NCBI RefSeq assembly: GCF_013433315.1
Contig: NZ_WXVV01000014.1
Span: 115,462 to 179,461, forward strand
From: Pseudomonas crudilactis
Lineage (GTDB): Bacteria > Pseudomonadota > Gammaproteobacteria > Pseudomonadales > Pseudomonadaceae
Direction of reading: 5' to 3'
Length of the DNA stretch: 64,000 bases
This document shows positions 33,027 to 41,682 of the stretch, piece by piece. The translations under genes were made by a program, and so were the position numbers. Position 1 is the first letter of the stretch. Each line of letters opens with the position of its first letter. The notes under the pieces were generated by a model. That model had not been told where the DNA came from. It searched no databases and saw only the letters and a list, made by a program, of their open reading frames with translations.

Positions 33027-34265
33027 CTAGACGGTCGACGGCATCCCCTCCTTTTCGCCGCCACGGCTTTTGAACGCCAGTGCGAAACACAGCAGAACCC
33101 CCACCGAAAATCCTGCCGGGAACAGCCATATACTTCTCCAGTCGTGGCCATTTTGCGCGGTGAAGTGGTCAGTGATCTGACCCGCCACCCAGAATCCGAT
33201 CAGCATGCCCACACCGTAAGTGGCCAAGGTGATCAGGCCCTGAGCCGAGCTGCGGAAGCGCTCGGGCGCTTTGGCATCGGTGTAGATCTGCCCACAGACG
33301 AAGAAAAAGTCATAACACACGCCATGCAGCGCAATACCGATCAGCAGCATGAACGCTTGGTCACCATTGTTGCCGTAGGCGAACAACACATAGCGCAAGG
33401 CCCAGGCCAGCATGCCGACCAGCAAGGCAATCTTGATTCCGAAACGCTGGATGAACAGGGGGAGCAGAAGCATGAACAGCACTTCGGAGACCTGACCGAG
33501 GGCCATCTTCGCGGTGGGGTTGGTGACACCGATTTCGGCCAGGAACGGATTGGCATTCTGGTAATAGAACGCCAGAGGAATGCAGATCAGGATGGATGCA
33601 AGAAAGAACACCAGATAGCTGCGATCCTTGAGCAGGCTCAACGCGTCCGCCCCCAGCATCTGTTTGATGCCAGGCGCATCGGCGGTGGATTTCAACGGTG
33701 CGGTTTTCGGCAGGCTGAAGCTGTAGAGCCCCAACACCAGCGAGGCCACGGCAGACATCAGGAACGTGTTGCGCAAACCGCCGGCGGCGATCGCCTGTTG
33801 AGCGTCCCAGGCAAAGCCGAAGCTGATCACGATGCCGGCGACGATCCAGCCAACGGTGCCCCATACGCGGATGCGGGAAAACTCCCGGGCCGGGTCTTTG
33901 ATCTGTCGGAAGGCTACCGCGTTTACCAGGGCCAGCGTTGGCATGTAGACCAGCATGTACGCGAGCACATAGGGATAAAACGCACTGAAATCAGTTGCCC
34001 GATAGAGCTGAAAGAGCAGCACCGCGCCCAGCAGGTGCAACACCGCCAGAATGCGTTCGGCATTGAAAAATCGATCTGCAATAAGCCCAACGACAAACGG
34101 CGCAATGATCGCCCCCCACGACTGCGTGGAGAACGCCATTCCCACCTGGCCGCCGCTTGCTGCCAGTGTCGTGGTGAGAAAGGTGCCGAGGGTGACGAAC
34201 CAGCCGCCCCAGATAAAAAACTGCAGAAACATCATGACGCTGAGTCGCGCATTCATTGCGTTCAT
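33027..34265 (-). CDS. Nucleoside:H+ symporter-type MFS permease
   Basis: A 412-residue twelve-helix permease of the NupG/XapB family, whose sugar-cluster members often take up glycosides rather than nucleosides. Visible: FLQFFIWGGWFVTLGTF in helix 1 and IRVWGTVGWIVAGIVI in helix 5. I prefer the ATG at 34265, five bases after GGTGA, to the GTG at 34274. It is downstream of the isomerase and Gfo/Idh/MocA genes on the same strand, with 42 bases between, and is presumably the importer of the LacI-controlled operon. Confidence 0.88.
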   Translation of the reverse strand: MNAMNARLSVMMFLQFFIWGGWFVTLGTFLTTTLAASGGQVGMAFSTQSWGAIIAPFVVGLIADRFFNAERILAVLHLLGAVLLFQLYRATDFSAFYPYVLAYMLVYMPTLALVNAVAFRQIKDPAREFSRIRVWGTVGWIVAGIVISFGFAWDAQQAIAAGGLRNTFLMSAVASLVLGLYSFSLPKTAPLKSTADAPGIKQMLGADALSLLKDRSYLVFFLASILICIPLAFYYQNANPFLAEIGVTNPTAKMALGQVSEVLFMLLLPLFIQRFGIKIALLVGMLAWALRYVLFAYGNNGDQAFMLLIGIALHGVCYDFFFVCGQIYTDAKAPERFRSSAQGLITLATYGVGMLIGFWVAGQITDHFTAQNGHDWRSIWLFPAGFSVGVLLCFALAFKSRGGEKEGMPSTV

Positions 34266-34307
34266 TTCAATCACCGTATTATTTTTATGTCGGTAACAGC
34301 GTTGTCA

Positions 34308-35390
34308 TCAGCGCTCGCCAAGGCCCAGCAGACGCCGGTTGGATAGCTCGTCAGCGCTCACACCGGCGAAATCGTCGAATGCCTTCAGGGTTCGGGTGAT
34401 CATGTGTCGTTCGATGAAGGCCGCCCCTTCGGCAGCGCCTTGTGCCGCGTCTTTCAGGCAGCATTCCCACTCCAGCACGGCCCAGCCGTTGAAGTCGTAT
34501 TGAGTCAGTTTGCTGAAGATCGCCTTGAAGTCGATCTGGCCATCGCCCAGTGAACGAAACCGGCCCGGGCGATCAACCCAACCCTGATAGCCGCCGTAGA
34601 CGCCGGATCGCGCGCTGGCGTGAAACTCCGCGTCCTTGACGTGGAACATGCGGATGCGCGCGTGGTAGCGATCGATGAAACCCAGGTAGTCCATTTGCTG
34701 CAGCAACAGATGGCTTGGGTCATACAGAATCGCCGCGCGCGGATGATGATTCACCGCTTCGAGGAATTGCTCGAAAGAGGCGCCATCGTGCAGGTCCTCG
34801 CCGGGGTGGATCTCGTAGCAGAGGTCGACACCGGCCTCATCGAAGCACTCGAGGATCGGCAACCAGCGTTTCGCCAATTCGGCAAAGCCCTGTTCCACAA
34901 GGCCGGCAGGACGTTGCGGCCACGGGTAGACGTACGGCCAGAGCAGGGCGCCGGAAAAGGTCGCGTGGGCCGTCAGCCCCAAGCGCTGACTGGCGCGCGC
35001 CGCCAGTTTCAACTGATTGATCGCCCATTCGGTGCGTGCTTGCGGATTGCCACGCAGCGCTGCTGGGGCAAAGTCGTCGAAAAGTGCGTCGAACGCCGGA
35101 TGCACCGCGACCAGTTGGCCTTGCAGGTGTGTCGACAGCTCGCTGATCACCACACCGGCCTTGGCGCATATGGCGATGAGTTCGTCACAGTAATCCTGAC
35201 TGTCGGCGGCGCGTTCAAGGTCGATGAAGCGCGTGCCGAGGGTTGGCAACTGAATGGCTTTGTAGCCTTGGGAAGCGGCCCATTGCGCGATGTTGGCCAA
35301 GGTATCGAAAGGCGCTTCGTCGGTGATGAATTGGGCGAGAAAGACGCCGGGGCCGCGCATCCCGCTCGGGCGTTGTTGATTAACGTTCAT
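34308..35390 (-). CDS. Sugar phosphate isomerase/epimerase-like TIM-barrel protein
   Basis: A 360-residue AP-endonuclease-2-fold (xylose-isomerase-like) protein. The divalent-metal ligands are visible: Glu in LCYEIHPGED, Asp and His in YDPSHLLLQ, His in FHVKDAEF and Glu in LEWECC. It isomerises, epimerises or lyses a keto-sugar. I start at MNVNQQRP, after GGAG; this overlaps the Gfo/Idh/MocA stop by 11 bases, indicating translational coupling. Second gene of the operon. Confidence 0.89.
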   Translation of the reverse strand: MNVNQQRPSGMRGPGVFLAQFITDEAPFDTLANIAQWAASQGYKAIQLPTLGTRFIDLERAADSQDYCDELIAICAKAGVVISELSTHLQGQLVAVHPAFDALFDDFAPAALRGNPQARTEWAINQLKLAARASQRLGLTAHATFSGALLWPYVYPWPQRPAGLVEQGFAELAKRWLPILECFDEAGVDLCYEIHPGEDLHDGASFEQFLEAVNHHPRAAILYDPSHLLLQQMDYLGFIDRYHARIRMFHVKDAEFHASARSGVYGGYQGWVDRPGRFRSLGDGQIDFKAIFSKLTQYDFNGWAVLEWECCLKDAAQGAAEGAAFIERHMITRTLKAFDDFAGVSADELSNRRLLGLGER

Positions 35391-36570
35391 TGGCGGTTGC
35401 TCCATTGGCAAGGTCAGGTATTGCAGTCCATTTGGCTTCGCCACAATGATTGGCGATGGCGGTCTCAATGAATGCCATGCCGCGCAGCCCGGTAGCTATG
35501 CCGGGAACGCCCGGTGCGTCAGGACCGCCCGCACCGTTGAAAATGGCCTGCGCGAGGTCGCCGTAGAGATTGGCCATGGCCTCGAGGTAGCCTTCCGGGT
35601 GTCCGGCGGGCAAGCGCATGCGCCGCGTGGCGTTTGCGCACAGCCAAGGTTGACCAAGGCCCGAGCGCAGCACGCGCATCGGTTCATTCAAGGGGCGATG
35701 GATCAGACTGGCGGGCTCTTCCTGACGCCATTCCAGCCCGCCCTTGTCGCCATACAGACGAATCTTCAGCGGGTTCTCTTCGCCGGCGCACACTTGGCTG
35801 GCGATCAATACGCCGCTGGCGCCGTCGGCCATTTTGAACAGCATCGAGGCGTCGTCATCCAGTTGGCGACTGCTCAAATGCGACCCGAGCATCGCGCTGA
35901 TGAACTGGATGGGTTGACCGGCGACAAACTCCGCGAGGGAAAACGCGTGCGTGCCGATGTCACCGATGCAGCCACCGATGCCGGATTGTTCAGGATTGTC
36001 GCGCCAGCCCGCCTGTTTGTTGCCTTGGCCAGCCACATCGCTGCTGAGCCAGCCTTGCGGGTATTCGACGAAGACTTTGCGCAGACGCCCGATTTCACCG
36101 CTGGCGACCATCTCGCGTGCCTGCCAGACCATCGCATACCCCAGGTAGGTGTGCGCCAGGGCGTAAATTCGCTGGCTGTTGTTGACCTCACGGGCCAAGT
36201 CCTGCACTTGCGCCAGATTGAGCGCAGCAGGCTTTTCACTGAACACATGGAAACCCGCACTCAGTGCTGCACTGGCGATAGGGGCGTGCAGATGATTGGG
36301 CGTGACGATCACCAGCAGTTCCATGCGCTGATCGGCCGGCAATGCGTGTTCGGCGGCCAGCATGTTCTGCCAGGTGTCATAGCAGCGTTGCGCAGGCAGC
36401 CCAAGCGCCGCACCACTGCGTTGATTGTTGTGGGCGTCGCGGCTGAACGCACCGCAGACCAGTTCGAAGCGTCCATCGAGGCCGGCGGCTTGCCGGTGTG
36501 CCTGGGCGATGAAGGCACCTTCACCACCGCCGACGAAGCCCATTCTTATTTTTCGACCTGCAGCAATCAT
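35380..36570 (-). CDS. Gfo/Idh/MocA-family oxidoreductase
   Basis: A 396-residue NAD(P)-dependent sugar dehydrogenase. The Rossmann motif is GFVGGGEGAFIAQAHR, the catalytic lysine is in SEKPAALN, and the conserved histidine is in IGDIGTHAFSLAE. Members oxidise hydroxyls of sugars or inositols, including C3 of glucosides. First gene of an operon with the TIM-barrel protein and permease, immediately downstream of a perfect palindromic operator and divergent from the LacI gene. Confidence 0.9.
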   Translation of the reverse strand: MIAAGRKIRMGFVGGGEGAFIAQAHRQAAGLDGRFELVCGAFSRDAHNNQRSGAALGLPAQRCYDTWQNMLAAEHALPADQRMELLVIVTPNHLHAPIASAALSAGFHVFSEKPAALNLAQVQDLAREVNNSQRIYALAHTYLGYAMVWQAREMVASGEIGRLRKVFVEYPQGWLSSDVAGQGNKQAGWRDNPEQSGIGGCIGDIGTHAFSLAEFVAGQPIQFISAMLGSHLSSRQLDDDASMLFKMADGASGVLIASQVCAGEENPLKIRLYGDKGGLEWRQEEPASLIHRPLNEPMRVLRSGLGQPWLCANATRRMRLPAGHPEGYLEAMANLYGDLAQAIFNGAGGPDAPGVPGIATGLRGMAFIETAIANHCGEAKWTAIPDLANGATANER

Positions 36571-36606
36571 GGCAATTGTCTCAGTGGAGTCGTGCGGAAT
36601 ATCGAT

Positions 36607-36624
36607 GATGTAACCGGTTACATC
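36607..36624. promoter_or_regulatory. LacI-family operator
   Basis: GATGTAACCGGTTACATC is a perfect 18-bp palindrome with the central CG of LacI/GalR operators. It lies 37 bases before the Gfo/Idh/MocA start and 124 before lacI, well placed to repress the catabolic operon. Confidence 0.85.
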
Positions 36625-36747
36625 GTGGGCGAAATCTAGGCCTGAATTTACCGGGTGTCAAACCGTGTCTGACGAATGCGAACGTTTCGGCGCGTGACGC
36701 TGTGCGGTAAGCTCGACGGCCGATTTGATTGAAAGAGCGAGGCAGTC

Positions 36748-37758
36748 TTGTCCAATATCCGCGAAGTGGCACGGCTGGCGGGTGTCTCGGTGGCAACGGT
36801 GTCGAGAACATTGAAGTCCCCCGAGCGGGTGCTGCCCGATACCCGCGAGCGGGTCATGGCCGCCGTCCAGCAAACCGGCTATCGACCGAATTTGATGGCG
36901 GTGCAGTTTCGCTCGCGCAGAACGGGAAACCTGGTGATTCTGGTCCCGACCATTGCCAACACCTTTTTCGCCAGGGTGATCAGCGGCGCACAGAAAGCCG
37001 CGCAGGCCGCCGGGTACCGGTTGCTGTTGTGCGACACCCAGGGCCAGGCATCGCTTGAGCGCCATTTCGCTGATCTGGTGCACGCCCATCAAGCCGATGG
37101 CGTCATTCAGTTGCGCGCCTATGATCCCTTCGAAGAATCTGCCGCCGAGCCAGCACTGACCCCGATCGTCAATGCCTGCGAAGTCATCCGGCACGGACGG
37201 CATCCAACGATCAGTCTGGATAACGTTGCGGCGGCCAAAGCCATGACCGAGTACCTGATCGCGATGGGGCATCAGCGTATCGGACTGATCAAAGGACCCA
37301 AAGGCAGCCCGCTCACGCGTGATCGTCTGGCGGGGTATGAAGCGGCCCTGCGCGATGCAGGTCTAGCGCTCGATCACACGCTTATCTGTCACGGCGATTT
37401 CACGCTCGACGCGGGCTATTCGGGTGCCGGGAAACTGCTCGCGCTCGACAACCGACCGAGCGCGCTGTTTTGTGAAAATGACGAAATGGCCATCGGCGCG
37501 CTCAAGCGCATCAAAGAGCAGGGGCTGCGCGTGCCGGAGGATATTTCTCTCGCCGGATTCGACGATATTCCAATGGCCGCGTACTGCGATCCACCGCTGA
37601 CGACCATTGCCCAACCCGCCGAAATGTTCGGCGAGAAAGCTGTGGAAATGCTGATTGCGCTGATCGAGAAACAGCCGTTGCCGCAACGGCATGTGGTATT
37701 GCCGTTCGCATTGACCAAGCGCGACAGCACGGCGCGGGTTGATCAAGCGGGTAGCTGA
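36748..37758 (+). CDS. LacI/GalR-family transcriptional regulator
   Basis: A 336-residue repressor with the N-terminal HTH and hinge (NIREVARLAGVSVATVSRTL, then YRPNLMAVQFRSRRTG) and a periplasmic-binding-protein-like sugar domain ending in GFDDIPMAAYCDPPLTTI. The start is TTG at 36748 after GAGG, the only start with a ribosome site that keeps the HTH intact. It is divergent from, and very likely represses, the sugar operon through the palindrome at 36607. Confidence 0.92.
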   Translation: MSNIREVARLAGVSVATVSRTLKSPERVLPDTRERVMAAVQQTGYRPNLMAVQFRSRRTGNLVILVPTIANTFFARVISGAQKAAQAAGYRLLLCDTQGQASLERHFADLVHAHQADGVIQLRAYDPFEESAAEPALTPIVNACEVIRHGRHPTISLDNVAAAKAMTEYLIAMGHQRIGLIKGPKGSPLTRDRLAGYEAALRDAGLALDHTLICHGDFTLDAGYSGAGKLLALDNRPSALFCENDEMAIGALKRIKEQGLRVPEDISLAGFDDIPMAAYCDPPLTTIAQPAEMFGEKAVEMLIALIEKQPLPQRHVVLPFALTKRDSTARVDQAGS

Positions 37759-37811
37759 ACCTCTGAATTCCAAGCCGACGTAACCAAGCGATAGCACAAG
37801 CAAAAAAAACC

Positions 37812-37841
37812 TGTAGCGAGGGCGCTTGCTCCCTCGCCACA
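37812..37841. repeat. Single REP hairpin
   Basis: TGTAGCGAGGGCGCTTGCTC followed by CCTCGCCACA. The GAGGGCGC and GCTCCCTC arms pair imperfectly. It is a solitary, non-inverted REP-like unit between the lacI and cupin genes, which converge here, and may help terminate both transcripts. Confidence 0.6.
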
Positions 37842-37879
37842 GTCATGGTGGATCCTCATCGCTCTGAAAAAACAGGCGA

Positions 37880-38587
37880 CTAGCGAACCGCGTAAACCTT
37901 GCGCACATAGCGCGTGCTCTTCCACGCGCAGAATGCGCCGCGCGGTACGAACACGCTGTCGCCGGTATCGACTGTAACGCTCGATCCGTCCGGCGCGAGT
38001 AATGCGACGCTGCCTTCGATCAGGTGCATCAACTCATTGAGTGTGTGTGCTCGGCCGTGGCGTTCGTAGGGCGTCGAATCCCACACACCGACACGCAGAT
38101 CAGTTACCGGATCTTCGAAGGCATTGCGGGAACGGCATTGTGGTGTCGCGCCAATCAGAATCTGCTCTTGCGGTGCCGCCGACGGCGATAGCATCGCCAA
38201 CGGATCGAGGCCGGTGAGGCCGGGTGTCGGGGTGTCAGTGGTCATTGCACAGAAAGCCCATTGCGTTCCGACCTGAGCCTCTATTCGCAGCGAGGTGCCA
38301 CGGCCGATCACAGCGCTGCCGCCGACAGCCAATTCCAATGTCTGTTCGCCGGCTTTCAGCCGCACGTGCCCGGCATGCACGACAACAGTTTCGGTGTGCG
38401 GAAAATCCTCGATGTCCATCGACTCGCCAACCTCAACGATGCCTGCACTGATGCCGTCAGCACCGTGCCAGGCGACGCGTCGGCCGGCGGCAAAAGGATC
38501 TCTGGCGCTCAGTGCCATCTGTTCGAAAGACGTAGCGATGCGGCCACCGTCGGCGCGAGCCAACAGCAGAACAGTAGGTTGCGACAT
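37880..38587 (-). CDS. Bicupin protein
   Basis: A 235-residue protein with two cupin folds: residues about 55-105 (FPHTETVVVHAGHVRLKAGE) and about 170-225 (HTLNELMHLIEGSVALLAPD, then GDSVFVPRGAFCAWK). The C-terminal half resembles DUF861/(S)-ureidoglycine aminohydrolase-type cupins, often sugar- or amine-catabolism enzymes. Some metal-binding histidines are not obvious, so activity is uncertain. GGAG lies ten bases before the start. It is in line with the GNAT gene, 47 bases away. Confidence 0.83.
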   Translation of the reverse strand: MSQPTVLLLARADGGRIATSFEQMALSARDPFAAGRRVAWHGADGISAGIVEVGESMDIEDFPHTETVVVHAGHVRLKAGEQTLELAVGGSAVIGRGTSLRIEAQVGTQWAFCAMTTDTPTPGLTGLDPLAMLSPSAAPQEQILIGATPQCRSRNAFEDPVTDLRVGVWDSTPYERHGRAHTLNELMHLIEGSVALLAPDGSSVTVDTGDSVFVPRGAFCAWKSTRYVRKVYAVR

Positions 38588-38634
38588 ACGAAGAACACTC
38601 CATTAGAAAACGTTGAGGCACTGCAACAGCGCAA

Positions 38635-39492
38635 TCAACCGATGGCTTGGGTAACCAGAGCAAACTGGCGCATCCCATTGGCGGCCGCAGGAGGCGTGCC
38701 TCGGGCCATTTGCGCGACGGTGTCGATCTGCTTGAGTCCGGCGGTTTCCAGCCATTCGGCGAGGCCACAATCGGCCGGAATGTCGATGCGCACAAAGGCG
38801 TCCGGCACTTGGATCAACAATGTGCCGATCAAGTACTCTGCTTGTTCGAGGTTTTCAGCAACCACCGGGCCTATGCAGCGGCCGCGTCCGAACGGGCGCA
38901 TCAGCGCGAAGGCGCGCAGCTGGCCGTCGCGTTGAATGCCGACGGACTGTTCCACCACCGGCGCCAGGTCGTCCAGCACCGCGCGCCGATCCAGACCGCT
39001 GGCAACGTTCGCCAGGGTCAACAGTTGTTGCTGATCCGCAGCCGTCAGCGCGCGACATGCTTCGCCCTCGGCCAATGCGGTCAGCGCCGGTGCGTGCGCC
39101 TGGCCCTGATGTTGCTGGATCCTGCCAAACTCGACAAAACCCTGACTGGCATACAGTGGCGCACCGGCGAGGGTCGCATTCAACATGGGCGTTCGCGCCT
39201 GGCAGGCATCGAGGGCTTGCTCCATCAACTGGCGTCCGATGCCTTTGCCTTGGTAGTCGTCGCTAACGATGACCAACCCGATGGTGGCGAAATCACCTTG
39301 CGGGCAGGCGAATGCCGTACCGATCAAGCGTTCGCCATCAAGCACCACGAAACCGGCACTGACCCGTTGCAGCATCGCCCAGTCGTCCAGTCGATGCGGC
39401 CATTTCAGCTGCACGGACAAGGCATGGGCGGCGGGGAGATCGGCGGCGGTCATCGGGCGATAAACATAAGCGGACGGGTGTGAGGCGGACAT
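38635..39492 (-). CDS. GNAT-family N-acetyltransferase with C-terminal YitI-like domain
   Basis: A 285-residue protein. Residues 1-135 form a GNAT fold with the acetyl-CoA loop DDYQGKGIGRQLMEQAL (Q/RxxGxG/A). The rest is a second, GNAT-derived domain (DLAPVVEQSVGIQRDGQLRAFALMRPFGRG) common in pseudomonads. Substrate unknown. I start at MSASHPSAYVYRP (39492) with GGAG at seven bases; the frame upstream is longer but lacks a ribosome site. It is divergent from the aldehyde dehydrogenase gene. Confidence 0.88.
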   Translation of the reverse strand: MSASHPSAYVYRPMTAADLPAAHALSVQLKWPHRLDDWAMLQRVSAGFVVLDGERLIGTAFACPQGDFATIGLVIVSDDYQGKGIGRQLMEQALDACQARTPMLNATLAGAPLYASQGFVEFGRIQQHQGQAHAPALTALAEGEACRALTAADQQQLLTLANVASGLDRRAVLDDLAPVVEQSVGIQRDGQLRAFALMRPFGRGRCIGPVVAENLEQAEYLIGTLLIQVPDAFVRIDIPADCGLAEWLETAGLKQIDTVAQMARGTPPAAANGMRQFALVTQAIG

Positions 39493-39734
39493 GGCGAGTC
39501 TCCGTTGAACAATGTGCGCGAGCGCCCGGTTTTGCGGCGCGATGGTGCCTGTATCCCATCTGGGTGAAGCGCTGACAAGGGGCGAACGCGCATTCGGCAG
39601 ATTCGGCGAGACGATGCCCGCAAGACCACACTTACTACTTATTTGCACGGCAAGGTCGGCAGCAAATGCTTGGGCTTTTTTTCTACGATGGAGGCCTGAG
39701 TAATGACTCGCCGGTCCCTCTTCTGGAGTGCTCC

Positions 39735-41207
39735 ATGAATAGCTTCGATCCCCGCCTTATCGCTGTTCGCAGCGCCCACTTCATTGACGGTCAATACCGC
39801 GATGCGCATTCAGGGCTGGAAGTGGTTCGCCCCTCTGACGGCCAGGTCTATGCCGAACTGCCGGTGGCGGATGCCGACCTGGTGGACGAAGCCGTCAATA
39901 ATGCCTGGCAGGCCTTCAATCGCAGCGACTGGGCCAGCCGTCCACCGCGCGAGCGGGCGCGGGTGATGCGGCGCTGGGCCGATCTGATTGAGGCGGACGC
40001 GGAGATTCTTGCGCCTCTGGAAGCCGTCGGCTCAACCCGCCCGCACAAAGATGTGATCGCCTGGGACATTCCCTATGTGGCCGAAGGCATTCGTTTTTTT
40101 GCCGAGCTGGCGGACAAGCATGGCGGTCAGGTTGCCGCCACCCAGACCGATCGCCTGGGCATGCAGATTGCTGAACCCTACGGAGTGATCGCCGCCATCG
40201 CACCATGGAATTTTCCGCTGAGCATGGCGTCCTGGAAGGTCGCGCCAGCCTTGGCCGCGGGCAATGCCGTAGTGCTCAAACCTTCAGAGCTGACGCCGTT
40301 CTCCAGTCTGCGCTTTGCTGAACTGGCGTTGCTCGCGGGGCTGCCGGCGGGCATCTTCAACGTCGTGCAGGGGGATGGCCGTGTGACGGGCGACGCACTG
40401 TGCCGGCATCCGCGTGTGGGTAAAGTGACGTTCACCGGATCCACGGCAACCGGTTCGAGCATCATGTCGACGTGCGCACTGGTCGGGCCCAAACCGGTCA
40501 CACTGGAGCTCGGTGGCAAAAGTCCACAATTGGTCTTCGCCGATATCCCCGACATTGCCAAAACCGCGCGCACGGTGGCCTTGGCAATTACCGGTAACGC
40601 TGGCCAGGTGTGCGTCTCCGGCTCACGGCTGTTGATTGAACGCTCGATCATGGAACCCTTCCTGGCGCACTTGCAGGCTTACTTCGAGACCCTGCGTCCC
40701 GGCCCTACCTGGTCGTCGCAGAGCACGCTCTCACCGATCATTTCGCGCCTGCAGGCCAGTCGCATCGATGGCATCGTTCAACGTTCGCGCCAGGCCGGGG
40801 CCGAGGTGTTGACCGGCGGCGGACTGTTTGAAGAAATGGGCGGTGCTTACTATCAACCGACGCTGCTGACCGGGGTCGACAATCAGAATCCGGCGGTCTG
40901 CGAAGAGATCTTCGGGCCAGTGCTGACGGTGCAAGCGTTCGATGACGAGGAGCAAGCACTCAGTCTGGCTGCGCACGCCACTTACGGTCTGGCTGCGGGC
41001 GTACACACCGCTGATATCAATCGCGCCTTGCGCCTGGTGCGCAAACTCGAGGCGGGGACGGTGTGGGTCAACCGTTACGGGCGCAGTAACGACTACATCC
41101 TGCCCACCGGTGGCTATAAACGTTCCGGTATCGGCAAGGACCTGGGGCGCGAGGCGTTCGAGGCCAATCTGCGCTTCAAGAGTGTGCTGATCGATATTGT
41201 TCAGTAA
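39735..41207 (+). CDS. NAD-dependent aldehyde dehydrogenase (PuuC-like)
   Basis: A 490-residue ALDH. The catalytic glutamate is in VTLELGGKSPQ and the nucleophile cysteine in GNAGQVCVSGSRL; the NAD fold includes PWNFPLSMASWKVAPALAAG. It resembles gamma-glutamyl-aminobutyraldehyde/betaine-type ALDHs. GGAG lies seven bases before the ATG. It stands as a single transcription unit closed by the terminator at 41356, but an aldehyde-oxidising role alongside the amine-oxidising island that follows is plausible. Confidence 0.9.
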   Translation: MNSFDPRLIAVRSAHFIDGQYRDAHSGLEVVRPSDGQVYAELPVADADLVDEAVNNAWQAFNRSDWASRPPRERARVMRRWADLIEADAEILAPLEAVGSTRPHKDVIAWDIPYVAEGIRFFAELADKHGGQVAATQTDRLGMQIAEPYGVIAAIAPWNFPLSMASWKVAPALAAGNAVVLKPSELTPFSSLRFAELALLAGLPAGIFNVVQGDGRVTGDALCRHPRVGKVTFTGSTATGSSIMSTCALVGPKPVTLELGGKSPQLVFADIPDIAKTARTVALAITGNAGQVCVSGSRLLIERSIMEPFLAHLQAYFETLRPGPTWSSQSTLSPIISRLQASRIDGIVQRSRQAGAEVLTGGGLFEEMGGAYYQPTLLTGVDNQNPAVCEEIFGPVLTVQAFDDEEQALSLAAHATYGLAAGVHTADINRALRLVRKLEAGTVWVNRYGRSNDYILPTGGYKRSGIGKDLGREAFEANLRFKSVLIDIVQ

Positions 41208-41220
41208 TGCCGATCAAACG

Positions 41221-41308
41221 GTGGGCGCGAGTTTGCTCGCGAAGCGGGCGTCTCAGGCGACATTGATATTGCCTGACACAGCGCTTTGCGAGCAGGTCCG
41301 CTCTCGCA
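41221..41308. repeat. Degenerate REPIN
   Basis: Left REP GGGCGCGAGTTTGCTCGCGA and right REP TTGCGAGCAGGTCCGCTCTC are inverted but diverged. The spacer contains a clean inner hairpin with arms TCAGGC and GCCTGA. Confidence 0.7.
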
Positions 41309-41355
41309 GAGATCGGGTCATGCCAGTGGCATCAGTAACGCTTGAATCAACCGCC

Positions 41356-41388
41356 AAACGGGCGCTTCCTTAGGGACGCGCCCGTTTT
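41356..41388 (+). terminator. Rho-independent terminator after the aldehyde dehydrogenase gene
   Basis: Perfect 10-bp stem AAACGGGCGC / GCGCCCGTTT with a 12-base loop, followed by TCGTTTTG. It separates the ALDH gene from the catabolic island. Confidence 0.8.
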
Positions 41389-41389
41389 C

Positions 41390-41600
41390 GTTTTGCTCGG
41401 CGCAGTTTCTGCGGTGTATGCCGGAAAATCAGCGCGCAAACAGCCGAAAGAGGTCCATAAGGGCGCACAAATACAGGGTTTGCCCAAGGCTGGAGCGAGC
41501 CGCAAAGTCTGCTGAGGCAGGTGGCCAAAACGGTGGTTTGTATCGAGCAGAGGTCGCTTTTAACGCCATCTGCTGAATTCACAGTGTTGTAATGACGGTG
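41390..41600. repeat. Probable dispersed intergenic repeat of pseudomonads
   Basis: The rest of the 475-base gap 41208-41682. It contains a 70-codon antisense frame (41370-41582, minus) whose translation, ending KLRRAKRKRARP, I associate with short spurious proteins repeated across Pseudomonas genomes. I cannot verify copy number here. I see no convincing gene; the promoter of the island presumably lies between here and 41683. Confidence 0.35.
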
Positions 41601-41682
41601 TGCTGCAGCGTTGCATCACCGCTTGCCAATCAAGCGAATGCTGGCCGCGCCATGACCTCAACGAACTTCAGGATCGCACCCA

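Noticed and set aside
41370..41582. 70-residue minus-strand protein
   Set aside because: No ribosome site, overlaps a terminator hairpin, and looks like a translated intergenic repeat.
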